DNA from: Atriophallophorus winterbourni
Taxonomy: Eukaryota; Platyhelminthes; Trematoda; Plagiorchiida; Microphallidae
Assembly (NCBI GenBank): GCA_013407085.1
Contig: JACCGJ010000671.1
Location: 40,921 to 104,920 of the forward strand
DNA: 64,000 nucleotides
Reading direction: 5' to 3'
The notes below the pieces were generated by a model. That model made no database searches, was not told where the DNA came from, and was given only the letters and a program-made list of their open reading frames with translations. Each line of letters begins with the position of its first letter. Position 1 is the first letter of the stretch. A program made the position numbers and the translations under genes. Positions 47,096-57,814 of the stretch are shown here, in pieces.

Positions 47096-47455
47096 AACCG
47101 GACGTGGGGTGTGTGTGTGATGGAAATGCATGCGAATGAGCTTTTTTATTCATGGTCAAACTCAGTCTACATGAGTGTGGGCTCATGTGATTGAACAGGT
47201 TGGTCGTACCAACATTACCCAACAGTGGCATACAAACGCAACTTGTTTACCATTCTACTGTTTCAAGCGCATGTGGATCCTAATCCTACTGTCCCTACCT
47301 GATAAGTGCAAACAGCACGAAACCGGCCGTGTTGTGTGTGACGGAAATGCATGCAAATGAGCTATTTTATTCATGGTCATTGGTTCAAACCCATTCTACA
47401 TGAGCGTGTGTTCGTGTGATTAAAAAAGTTGGTCGTACCAACTTTACTCTAACGT
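47091..47455 (+). repeat. Direct duplication of a ~135-bp block
   Basis: 47091-47225 and 47320-47455 share 'gatggaaatgcatgc.aatg', 'ttttattcatggtca', 'ctacatgagtgtg' and the palindrome gttggtcgtaccaac. A third partial match ('cccaacagtg', 'caaatgagcttttttat') lies at 47627-47660. Confidence 0.75.
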
Positions 47456-47700
47456 AGAATCTGATCCGAATTGAATTCAAAAGAAAGACACGTTTGTATA
47501 GAATAAATAACGCTTTACTTATCTTGAACGAGAGTACATGTACTGAAATGTAAATACGAAAGTTAAGAAACTGTATTCAAAAGGAGTACAGCACAAGCAA
47601 GTAATAATCATGACACTTACCCAACAGTGTTATAAAGCGCAAATGAGCTTTTTTATATTTCAATCAAGTATAAAAAAATAGGATTTAGTTTGAAGTGGGT

Positions 47701-47865
47701 ATGGTATGGTATGAAAACACAAGCCTGATCCAGGCTAAGTGCCGCGCAGTCAGAGACTGCACGTGGGCGAAGATACTGTCAGGTTGCCCAGGCCTAGACA
47801 GATGTTAGCCGAACAACACGGTAGAGTGGTACACGATTGCACATCCGTGCAAACACACGGCATAA
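47701..47865 (-). repeat. SINE-like repeat with an internal deletion
   Basis: Minus copy with tail side ggtatggtatgaaaacac. The middle part (from 'agacagat' to 'gttagccg') is missing and the head 'cacgattgcacatccgtgc' is present. Confidence 0.75.
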
Positions 47866-48059
47866 CAAGAAAATATTCAGCGTTGTTTTTGTAATTATAG
47901 TAATCGTTGTATGTGGGCTGGGAAACTGCCAGGTCATTCAACAGAACAATAAAGGTTCTTGGCAAAGTATTCGGACACAAATTCTGACCGTTTTCATCTG
48001 ACCTGTATTCATCGACCTGTTTGGTAGAAGTCGCTCTGGTGGTGCCCGCAGAGCACCAT

Positions 48060-48361
48060 CCAGTATAGCTCAAAGGGTCATGGAGGTTCACAAATCACCG
48101 CACCAAGTTAAGGACCAGTCTCAGCGTGGTATGATCGGTTTGAAATCGAAGGAGTCTATAAATTGGTAAGGTTATAGCCGGTGAATTCCAAGCATCATTA
48201 TCATCACGATGAAGCAAAGTTCGCGGACAAATTTCGGTAAAATCAAGACGGTAGATTGTCGCCAAATAAAACGACGTCTGGCTTAACAACACCGGAACAA
48301 TTTAATGCAGAACATGTTGGAATTTGCTTCTGTAAAATAAATTCTCGCATATACTGAAGTG
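48060..48361 (-). pseudogene. SIRT2-like pseudogene: Sirtuin retrocopy (processed, 5'-truncated)
   Basis: 48224-48361 matches the exons at 122-325 with two mismatches in about 140 bases, but both introns in that span (30 and 33 nt) are cleanly gone: the exon junctions fall at 48277/48278 and 48343/48344. It therefore came from a spliced RNA. Homology starts inside the zinc-binding exon (5' truncation). Left of 48224 it continues with AACTTTGCTTCATCG, presumably the parental exon that lies outside the window, then codons resembling the sirtuin GTSL and PRLLIN regions (MIMMLG, RLVLNL) but in shifting frames. The decay of this part against the near-identity of the first part is odd. Confidence 0.85.
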
Positions 48362-48629
48362 GGTTGGGAATCATCTGGAAGAATATTGTTATTAAATCGA
48401 CCACAAGACAAGAAATTTTCTTTGATTATAGTTTCTATGATGCGTTTGTAGCAAATTGAACTTGAGCGAGAAATAATTTGATACATCTTATTAGCGCAAA
48501 GGCTTTTGATTAAAGTGCAGGAAAAATTGCACGAACGAGGGTGAAGTGAGATCAGGTTTAGCTTAACACCAGGAAAGCGAATCGCGTGAAATGAGAGCTT
48601 GCGTACTTTATTAAGTATAAGTGCAAATC

Positions 48630-49745
48630 ACATGCCATACTTTGAAGCTTCAAGTGCCAGATGGTATAGAACTTGTTGCGTTTTATGAATGTGCTCTCCG
48701 AAAAGTGCGACATCCTCTCTATACGCTAGATCGGTAGCCGTTTAACCTGTTAGAAGTTTAACACCTGCTCCCATCTAACCAGCCAAAGCTCTCTTTAGGA
48801 CATCGTCGATCGCGAACTTAAAAGGGAGCGGCGAGATAAAGCAGCGCTACCTCAACCCACGGGAAATACTGAACGAGGATGTTGACTGTCCGTACGCTCG
48901 AACCTTTCCTAATGTTTGCTAATATACTGCTTTCAATACCCAAACGTACTTCTTTGGCATTCCATTGGTCAGCAATCAGTTCGGAAGACTTTCACAATCG
49001 TTTGAAACGAATGCAACTCGGGTATTAATGAATACCACGATAGTTGGCATACAAAACGCGTGTCGTTACTTCAGTAATTGACGGGGTGCGGAGTTTCGAT
49101 CTATACACTCTGGACCTGCACGAAACCTAGTTTTTCCCGCACGGATTTGCTATTGCAGTTTGGTACTCTGTCGGTGAGTCCATTATTTTGTGAGCTACTT
49201 TAATGATACTGAAACTCTGATGATTTTCACTGAAATCGCGCCGTTGCTTTTTGAAAATCGGAGCAATTGATAAATGATGAAAGCACAAGCCTGATCCAAG
49301 CAAAGCACCGTACAGTCAGAGAGTGCACGTGGGCTAAGATACTGTAAGGTTGCCCAGGCCTAGACAGATTTGAGAGAGAAATAGAAATGGTAGTAAGACT
49401 CCAGCATGTTTCAGCATGCAGCTTACTACCGTTGGCCAATCAATTTAGCACGATGTTAGTCGCACAACACAGAAATGCTGCACAATGACACATCCGGAAC
49501 GTGTTCCTCAGTCCATATATTGGCAACAGCGTTTGAAGTTTGAAGTTCGCAAATAAGGCCCAAACCGCACATCGGTTCAACAGTTTACGGTATCAAAGCC
49601 ATCAACACCTGGTGCCATATGGCGGCTAAGGCTCCGAAGTACAATTGTGAGATGCGATGACTGGGGTAGCATCGAGATATTGGGCACAACAGTCCTTATC
49701 CTCAGATCAGCGGGTGCAGCAAGGGCAGGCTAAAACAAGTTGCCT
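48630..49745 (-). pseudogene. Decayed RTE copy, 3' part
   Basis: Aligns with 50755-51620 of the neighbouring RTE (for example 'ggacatcgtcgatcgcgaac', 'gaataccacgatagttgg'). It carries a SINE at 49276-49498. The same copy continues at 52460-52800, so the younger RTE at 49783-52455 inserted into it. Confidence 0.75.
49276..49498 (-). repeat. SINE-like repeat, full length, inside the decayed RTE
   Basis: From 'gatgaaagcacaagcctgat' to 'gacacatccgg'. RTE sequence resumes at 'ggaacgtgttcctcag', with about 20 bases missing. Confidence 0.8.
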
Positions 49746-49782
49746 TCAAAATTTCTGACTACTGGTTTATGGCTCCGGATGC

Positions 49783-52455
49783 ATCATCATCAACATCATC
49801 ATGAAGCACAAATCTGGAGCCAGACATAGTGCCAAGCAATATGAAGCAGGAAAAGCAGATAAGCAAGCGCGTGGAAAAGGGAAAACAGGCAAGCGGAATA
49901 CGTAAAAGCAAATGCACAAAAAGCAGCTTGTTTTTGTAGTTTCACTGCATGCGATTTTTCGGGTTTTTTTGTTTTGTTTTTGTTTTTTTATGTAAAATAA
50001 TACCGAATAAAAATTATGACACACATAATAAAATACACTGGCGCCACTGACTTCGGTTTGTAGCCATATAGCGTAAGGTTTCCAGCCAACTATTAGGTGG
50101 AGCTTTTGGACCCCACCCAGGCAAACGAATACGCCCAACTGAGCCTAGCACTACGGTGAGTTTCTTCATCCCAACGCGCCACGTCATGGACTGGCCACCC
50201 GATCTTTTCTCCCAGCTTCTGTCAGGCTCTGCGAATAAGGCGCGGTACGGTAAACGGTGAGTAGGCATTCTTAATACATGCCCCAACCATCGCAAGCGAG
50301 CAAGCATCAGCATTTCTCTCAGTCCGTGGCCACCTGGTCCTAACACCCGCTTGCAGACATCTATATTTGTAACACGATGCTGCCACCGAATGCGAGCAAT
50401 TCTACGCAGGCAACGGGTATCAAAAACAGAAAGCCGACGGACATCTTCCGCTCGGACAGACCAGGTTTCGCAGCCATAAAGGAGTGTAGCACGCACCACT
50501 GCGTTGTACACTCGGCCTTTAGTATGGAGTGAAACATCGCGTCGACGCCACAGGTGGCGAAGGTTAGCAAACGCTGCACCCGCTTTGCGAACACGATGTG
50601 AGATCTCGTCCTCGACACAAACTCCAGCGGAGATACAACTGCCAAGGTAAACAAAGCTGTCGACCAATTCAAGATTGACATCGCACACAGTTAAGTTTGG
50701 AAGAGAGCCGCTCCAATCCTGGGTAAGTGTTTTACACTTGTTAGGCGCAAAGCACATGCCATACCTTGAAGCTTCAAGTGCCAGGCGGTCCAGGGCTTGT
50801 TGCATTATATGAGGGTCATCTCCCAGAAGTGCGATGTCATCGGCATACTCTAGATCGGTCGCTCGCTCACCCGGCAGAAGTTCAACACCTGTGCCCACCA
50901 GGCCAGCTAAAGCTTTTCTCAGGACATCGTCGATCGCGAAGTTAAAAAGGAACGGCGAGATAGGGCAGCCCTGCCGCACCCCGCTGGAGATATTGAACGA
51001 GGACGACAATTGTCCGTACGCTCGAACCCTGCCCGAAGTTTGGCAATATAATGCTTTCAAGATCCAAACATACTTCTCGGGCACTCCATGTCTCAGTAGA
51101 CAGTTCCAAAGACTTTCACGATCGATTGAATCGAATGCCGCTCGGATGTCAAGGAATACCACGATAGTTGGTTTACGAAAAGTGTGGCGTTGCTCCAGTA
51201 ACTGACGGAGTGTGAAAATTTGATCTATGCACCCTCGGCCGGCACGAAACCCAGTTTGCTCCTCACGGATTTGCTCTTCCCGTTTGGTACTCAATCGGTG
51301 AAGCAGAATGGACGCCAGTATTTTAGGAGCTACTGAAATGAGACTGATACCCCGATGATTTTCACAGGAATCGCGCCGTCCCTTTTTGAAAATCGGAGCA
51401 ATTACTGATTCTCTCCAAGGGATCGGAACGCGTTCCTCAGCCCATATGTTGGCGAACAGCGCTTGAAGTTCGCGAACTAAAGCGAAACCGCCATCTTTGA
51501 ACAATGACGGAAGCAAAGCATCAGCACCTGATGCCCGATGGCGCTTAAGGCTCCGGACTACACTGTAAATCTCTGATTGAGTCGGAGCCTCAAGAGAAAT
51601 CGACCATGGGGTACAGTGTTCCGTATTCTCGAAATCAGTGGGTGCAGAAGGCCAGTTAAACTGTGCTTCAAAATGTTCTGCCCATCGCTCCATGCGTCTG
51701 TGCATGTTAAAAACTGGCAAACCATCTGCTTCACGTATCAACTCACTGATGCCTGGTCGCCCGCTTCCAGTTGTTCTGATGAGTTGGAACAATTTTCTGA
51801 AATTGCCTACAGCTGCCGCAGATTCCATTTCCGTAGCCTTAGAACTCCACCAACTTTCCCTGTCGGTTCTCAAACTGGCAACCAGTTTACGTTTAATAAG
51901 CCTTCGTGACGCATCATGTATGCTATCAGCAGAAAGCAACCGACGTTGGTCCATTAATTGGAGAGAATTCGCAGAAACCCAGTGCTGAGCTACACGGGAA
52001 GTCAACCCACAACTATCCAACGCGGCTGTTTCCAAGGAGGTTTGAATCCCACTCCATTGGTCATCGATACTATTTTGGGGAACTGTAGACAGATGCAGAC
52101 TCAAATTGGCCTGAAACCCTCGGAGAACCGGGAGATCGTTAAGCCTAGCAACATTCAACTGCCTTGCAACATTTCCACGTTTCCCACCAAAACGCATCGA
52201 GAGCTTAGCACAGACTAACGCATGATCGGACTCTAGACAGGTGCCCCAGTAGGAGCGGCAGTTTCGCACACTCCCTCGCCAGGTGTATCTGATAGCAATA
52301 TGGCCAATTTGCGTGAACAAGGCCGCCGGTGGAGATCTCCAGGTGGAGCAGTGACGCTTCGAATGGCGGAAGTTAGTGCTGGCAAGGTACAGTCTGTGCT
52401 CTGAGCACAAGTTAAACATGTGCATGATTGCATGTGAAACACGGGCGAACATGTC
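49783..52455 (-). pseudogene. RTE-clade LINE, 5'-truncated, long intact frame
   Basis: The frame 50014-52452 (812 codons) begins in the last third of the endonuclease (YLASTNFRHSKRHCSTWRSP, IGHIAIRY, ESDHALVCAKL). It then covers a full reverse transcriptase (FKKGRRDSCENHRGISLISV, EEQTGFRAGRGCIDQ, FLDIRAAFDSIDR, GVRQGCPISPFLFN, EYADDIALLGDD) and the C-terminal region (YLGSCIS, LLYGCETWSVRAEDVRRL, LRWLGHVLRMP). Past the stop lies a ~230-bp 3'-UTR ending in (GAT)n-like repeats at about 49783. 5' truncation is normal for LINEs. Nested in an older copy of the same family. Confidence 0.9.
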
Positions 52456-52459
52456 CCTC

Positions 52460-52800
52460 AGGTATCACCTCACTGATACTTAATCACTAGCTGCCAGTAC
52501 TTCTGATCAATTTTACGAAATCGCATACAGCAGTTGCAGATTCCATTTTCGTAGCCCCAAAATTCTACCAACTTTTCCGGTCGGTTCTCATAATGGCAAT
52601 CAGTTTGCGTTTGATAAGTCAACTTGACACATCATGCATGCTATCGACAGAATGCAACCGACGATGTTCCATTAGTTGGAGAGAATTCACAGTAACCAAG
52701 TGTTTAGTTACACAGGAAGCCAACCCACAAATATTCAATGCTATTTTAAGCTGTTTGATCAATTGGCTTACTCTTGTGTTGTAGGAATTGGGACTGGTTA
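52460..52800 (-). pseudogene. Decayed RTE copy, 5' part of the split element
   Basis: Aligns with 51715-52060 of the younger RTE ('gcagattccattttcgtagc', 'caatcagtttgcgtttgata'). Confidence 0.7.
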
Positions 52801-53040
52801 ACGGTTGACGCATTTTTCCCGAAGTGTAAATCGTAACGCAACAGAGACCGGATATGAAATATATGTTGACATGCTTAGTATTCGACCGCCTTTTCTCGAT
52901 GTGTGGGTCAACAATGTATTAGACGTTAGCACCGTAGCGTGATTTGACCTCGGTCAACCTAACGTAATTATCGTCCTCTACAATATAACCGACAGATCAC
53001 CCATCCTTGAGATGCCAGTCAACGCGCCACGCACTCTGAT
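52801..53040. other. No recognisable feature
   Basis: Unassigned DNA between the decayed RTE and the next SINE. Confidence 0.3.
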
Positions 53041-53262
53041 GTATGTATGCATGTATGAAAGCACAAGCCTGATCCAGGCAAAGTGCCGCACAGTCAGAGA
53101 CTGTACGTGGGCTAAGATACTGTCAGGTTGCCCAGGCCTAGACAGGCCAGATAACAGTGAAACTCCAGCGTATTTCAGCATGCAGCTCACTACCGTTAAC
53201 CAATTAATTTAGCACGATGTCAGCCGCACAGCACATAATTGCTGCACGATTGCACATCCGTG
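53041..53262 (-). repeat. SINE-like repeat, full length
   Basis: Minus copy: tail side gtatgtatgcatgtatgaaagcac, middle 'cccaggcctagacag', head 'gattgcacatccgtgc'. One of the best-preserved copies. Confidence 0.85.
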
Positions 53263-53431
53263 CCTCCGTATATTTGAGTACGGTGAAAGATTACGACAGC
53301 ACGGCGAATGTTTAAATGATACTTCATTAGATACGGTTTTGTACGCACTCTGATGAACTACACGTGGGCTAAGATACCTTCATGCTACCATGATGTGCAA
53401 TTGTACAACATTTCAGTACTTTGCGGGTAAC

Positions 53432-53662
53432 ATCGTGTGCACGAATGTGCAATCGTGCAGTACTTCTGTACTGTGCGGCTAACACCGTGCTAAATTGATA
53501 GGCCACGGGTAGTGAGCTGCATGGTGAAACACGCTGGAGTCTCACTGCCATCGTTATTCTCTATTTCTCATATCTCTCTCCCTGATAGTAATATCGCCCC
53601 TGCGCAGTCTGACTGTGCGACACTTTGCCTGGATCAGGCTTGTGCTTTCATACCATCATAAC
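53432..53662 (+). repeat. SINE-like repeat, full length
   Basis: Plus copy from 'gaatgtgcaatcgtgca' to 'ggatcaggcttgtgctttca' with tail taccatcata. Confidence 0.85.
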
Positions 53663-53664
53663 AT

Positions 53665-53800
53665 TCCAACATCGTGCTAAATTGAATTGTCAACACTATT
53701 GAGGTGCACGAGAAAACACGCTGGAATCTCATTGCCAGTTTCCTTTGTATCGATATAGGCGTGGCAACCTCACAGTATCTTAACCAACATTCAGTCTATG
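53665..53800 (+). repeat. SINE-like repeat, diverged
   Basis: 'atcgtgctaaattgaat', 'acacgctggaatctcattgcc', 'acattcagtctatggc'. Head and middle only. Confidence 0.6.
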
Positions 53801-53847
53801 GCTTTGGGGCGTGTGGTTTCGCACTGTATTTATTATTAAATATATTA

Positions 53848-54396
53848 TATTTGCACAATCTGATACAGATATAGTGCCGTTCAACATAAACAATGAGATG
53901 TACAAAGCGAGAAGGGGGCAAAAAGCGTTGTCATCGGCATCGTTGAACGTAGGCATGATACTACCCGGTTGCCTACACCGAAGTAGGGGAGATTTCGTTT
54001 AGGGGGTTCCACCCCGAGCCTTTACCCACAAGGCAGTGGAGCGAGAGAGGTTCGCACCTATCGGTGGCCGGTGACCGACGAAGCGGTTCATACGCCTTTT
54101 TCTGGGAATTTCCCGTTCGGAGCCCGATAACCCCGTTGATAGGTTGGTGACTTCCGTTTTTGCCTGTGCACCATACAATGTCCTTGGATAGGACAAGGAG
54201 CAGTGACTTTTGGAGCGGCGAGTCACATCCGCCGCGTCGTGATGTCATCATTGGATTTTTATGGCTTTTATAGGGAGAACGCTTGCAGGCGAAAACCCAC
54301 CACACCCTCAGACACCACCGCCGAACCTTTCGCTGAGCTCGGAGAACCGAGCCCACCCAGCTGGCACCACGTGGAGGTATTTCGGCAAGCCAGTTC
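53848..54396 (-). mobile_element. Non-autonomous RTE-derived element, second copy
   Basis: Inverted relative of 44990-45540 with the same internal junction and the same 3' end (atatttgcacaatctgatac on the plus strand). The 5' end is diverged in the first bases. Confidence 0.75.
54319..54396 (-). ncRNA. HDV-like ribozyme, second copy (P1 weakened)
   Basis: On the minus strand P2 (ttgccgaa/ttcggcgg), P3/L3 (acc tccacgt ggt), an 8-bp P4 with loop ttct, and J4/2 (gcgaaagg) are all kept. The first strand of P1 reads aactggc, so one pair is broken and the G.U pair is lost; cleavage may be reduced. Confidence 0.7.
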
Positions 54397-54649
54397 CTTG
54401 ACATAGGTAAGAAAGCAGCAACCACATCACAGTGGTGATAATCAATTTTCCACAGCCCCAAATCCGTATACCCACGTGTGAAGAAATTCGTCGCCAAATG
54501 TAAGGATGTGTTTTGATCGCAATTGAATAAATGCTTCAAAATTGCGATTCATCATCAGAAAGCATCAAGGAATCGAGATTTTAATTGCGCAATAGTTTTT
54601 ATGCAGCCTGAAGTACAGTTTCATCTTCATTTGGAGCGAAGCTTTTGAA
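54397..54649. other. No recognisable feature
   Basis: Unassigned DNA. Confidence 0.3.
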
Positions 54650-56045
54650 TCTTTGCATCGAAAAATGACACTGTTCTGCTGCATGACATCGACTTATCAA
54701 ACAGCACTTTATTACTTTGCAATCAGGCACATTAAACTAGATCGTTCCACGCATCTCAGTAGTTGTATCTATAATTCTGCATCGTTAGATGATGGGGTCT
54801 CGGCAAAGGCGACCGTAGCATTTCGCAACTTAAGTCACCTCTGCATCAGAAAGGAGTGCCTCTGTTGCTCAGAGGTAGAGTCTATAAAGCGGTAGTTTGA
54901 ACTGTATTTCTATATGGGTAGGAAACTCGGACTTTACGTAAACGGCATATTCTCCAAGTATTGGACAACTGATGTCTGCGCAGCATTTTGAAAGTCTGCT
55001 ACAGTCGTATACGCAAATTTATGCTCTCCGAAATACACTCTTCGGTAGTAATGTTGATATGTAGAATCAGATCAGCCTGCATATGTTACGCTGGTTGGGT
55101 CACGTTATATTGATGCCGGACCACAGACATGTGAAACGGATAATTCTTGCCTCGCCACATCCCGATTGGCGTAAGTTTTGCGGTAGCAAAACCGTCACAT
55201 GGTATTGGCGACTAAAATCGCTTACTAGTAACCTATCCGATGTCGGCGCTGCTCATTTTCCTGGTTGAGATCCCCGCGATCAGATATCGCAGTGGTTATG
55301 CATGTATAAAAGCACAAGTCTGTTCCAGGCAAAGTGCACACAGTGATTAACTGCATGTGCTCTAAGATACTGTCAGGTTGCTCGGGCCGTGTATATGTAT
55401 GAAAGCACAAGCCTGATCGAGGCAAAGTGCCGCACAGTCAGAGACTGCACGTGGGCTAAGATACTGTCAGGTTGCCCAGGCCTAGACAGATATGAGGGGG
55501 AATAGAAATAGAAATAATAGGGAAACTTCAGCGTATTTCAGCATGCAGCTCACTACCGTTGGCCAATTAATTTAGCACGATGTTAGCAGCACAGCACATA
55601 AATGCTGCATGATTGCACGTCCGTGCTCGGGCCTTGACAAAGTTGAGAAAGAAAATACAAATGGAAATGGTTAGTTACGCATCAGGATATGTTTTGAAAC
55701 CGTGTTCAGTGGTTGTCTTGCGCCAAGGATCTTCTTGGAGTGATTGGTTAACCTTGTATGTTGTCTAGTAAAGTGACGAGGAAAGCTTGATAAGATGCAT
55801 AACAGTGAAAGCCGCACGGAAGTTGTCGTGCTGATGTCGCTCTACTCGTTCACGAACCTTGATTAAATGCCTGTTCCATTCGAGATGTAGGCACCTCATG
55901 CCAGTTTTTGTGCTTACTCTTCCATAGAATCCTTATTTGTCAAGTCCCTCCCTTCCCCTTCTATTCAAAATTTTAGGTTTTTCATAGTTGTAGGGTAGTT
56001 GAACATCCGGTACATGCTACCAATGTAATGCTGTCTCCGATGAAT
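54650..56045 (+). pseudogene. RTE C-terminal end and 3'-UTR, split by SINEs
   Basis: 54650-55298 encodes RTE C-terminal pieces (AFRNLSHLCIRKECL, LRWLGHVILMPDHR). 55668-56045 is the 3'-UTR to its end ('catccggtacatgctaccaa', '..ccgatga'). The interruption is flanked by tggtta (55293-55298 and 55668-55673), a target duplication. Confidence 0.75.
55299..55667 (-). repeat. Two SINE-like repeats in tandem
   Basis: 55299-55390 is a diverged tail half ('aagtctgttccaggcaaag'), directly followed by a full copy at 55391-55630 ('aagcctgatcgaggcaaag' to 'gattgcacgtccgtgc'). They share one 6-bp target duplication, so the pair may have inserted together. Confidence 0.8.
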
Positions 56046-57059
56046 CTTTGTTGTAAAACTGAGCGAATGGATGAGCACAAGCTCAGAGATAGAAGACAGG
56101 GCTTTAGTCAGCTTCAAAAATCGTACATACAGCAATAAATGTCATCGTTTTCTACCAAACATGTAATTTTGTAACTGATCATGATTTGGAGTCACTGACA
56201 AAACATTTTCACCTGCTTCGTTTTCAGCTGTGCTTCTTCGTGTCTCCGGTGACTGTTAATAACCGTTGATGCTGTCGAAATGGATTTAGGTCATCAAAGT
56301 ATGATCTACCCAATGAAGGGGTAAGTAGCCACTCGTAAAATGAACCCACACCAGTACCTCTTTTTACAAGCTACTTCTGGTACTTTCAAAAGTCCTCAAA
56401 GCCGTCGCATGTTTCGCGGCCTATGCAATTTTAAAACGACTTCACACAGTGTCCTTTTTGATTGTTTTGAAATTTTGGTAAGCTCATCTAGTTACTGAAT
56501 CATCTCAAGTGCTGTACTTATTCTGTTTCCGATTCAAAAACCTTTTTCCTCTGGGAAATCCCTCTCCTTTTCCGACGTAAGTTGAATATTGTGATAACCC
56601 TTCACAGTGGCTACAAGTGTCGCGTTTTACCATCGTCCGATTAGTGTTGGATGCGTTATGGATTGAGGGGCTTTATCTGTGCGGACCCTTACGGTAACCC
56701 CTTTCCTGTCATCAATCAACGTCGTTTTAGTTTCGTTTTATTGTTCGAGCAGAGCGAGCTGTTGCTCTTGGCGGCTGTAAGTACCCTTGTCTACGGGTCG
56801 ACAACGACCGCGAAGGTTTGTTACACTCGTTTTATCATTTGCTTAGGTTCGCGGAACCATATCGTTAGTTGTTGGTCTTTTGACTGTGGCATTTTTCGAT
56901 CACGATACAACGCACGTCGCGAACGCACATCGTATCCTTTGATGGTTCTTGTATTATTAACGTTTCACTTGTTGTCGATAACACCGTATTGTGTTTTTTC
57001 CACCAAAGAACAAAGTGTTAGTCGCAACGATTTTTCATTCATCCTAATTTGTTGAGCTC
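56046..57059. other. No recognisable feature
   Basis: A 134-codon frame at 56651-57055 (MRYGLRGFICADPYG...) has no recognisable domain or homologue. The composition is like an LTR or intergenic DNA; I do not call it a gene. Confidence 0.2.
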
Positions 57060-57270
57060 CTTTGAAAAATGGGTCAACAGTCCCGATTCGGGTAGAACAA
57101 TATCTCCTGCAGCACTGGCAGCGATTGACAGTGCCTGGTCGATCAGTGGCATTTGTACACTGTCAGTGTAACCTACATTCAGCAGCCGAGAGAATCATCT
57201 CCTCTTCCCCAGCTTGAGAATATCGCTTTATACATCGCCTGCAAAGCGAGTGGTTTAGAGCAAACATAAT
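57060..57270 (-). pseudogene. LINE C-terminal zinc-finger fragment
   Basis: Resembles 58290-58450 on the same strand ('cagcactggcagcgattgac', 'gagtggtttagagcaaa'), the Cys-rich end of a LINE protein. Strongly decayed. Confidence 0.45.
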
Positions 57271-57688
57271 TTTAGCCTATTAGTTAGATGTTACTAGGTC
57301 ATGGAATCCTAAATAGAAAATTGTGAAACTCCATTAAGCACATGGTAGCAAACCTCTACTCTTGTAACATCGGAACCCGTTGTCTCTTTCGACCTATACA
57401 TCGTCCACAAAATCACGTCCCTGGCATTTGTTTATTTACGGAGATGATTGGTTAACTTGAACTCTATCCTCACGATTGTGACATTTCCTATCCCCACATC
57501 TAGCCGAAGGAATTCATAAAAGCCTGCTGATTCACAAAGTATACGAACTATGCACCAACTTCGGGCTGTCAGATCACAAGGTACCGTTAACGTTCTCCAT
57601 TCTGCCTTAAATCAATCTCTTTTTATTTTTATTTTTCTCTAACCAATGTTCTTTGTTGGAATCACGTTTTGTAATTGTTCTTGTTTGC
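57271..57688. other. No recognisable feature
   Basis: Unassigned DNA. Confidence 0.3.
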
Positions 57689-57703
57689 ATGTGTCATTTT
57701 GTA

Positions 57704-57799
57704 TGGTATGAAAGCACAAGCCTGATCCAGGCAAAGTGCCGCACAGTCAGAGACTGCACTGGTCTAAGATACTGTCAGGTTGCCCGGACCTAAACAGAT
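57704..57799 (-). repeat. Short SINE-like insertion with 15-bp target duplication
   Basis: 96 bp from 'tggtatgaaagcacaag' to 'cggacctaaacagat', flanked by atgtgtcattttgta at 57689-57703 and 57800-57814. This fixes one tail boundary and shows LINE-type retroposition. It is the 3' ~95 bp of the longer form. Confidence 0.9.
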
Positions 57800-57814
57800 A
57801 TGTGTCATTTTGTA

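Noticed and set aside
56651..57055. A 134-codon plus-strand frame as a protein-coding gene.
   Set aside because: No recognisable domain, no splice or neighbour support, and it sits among repeats.
56597..57060. LTR starting TGTGATAACCC.
   Set aside because: No matching end, no target duplication and no second copy in the window.
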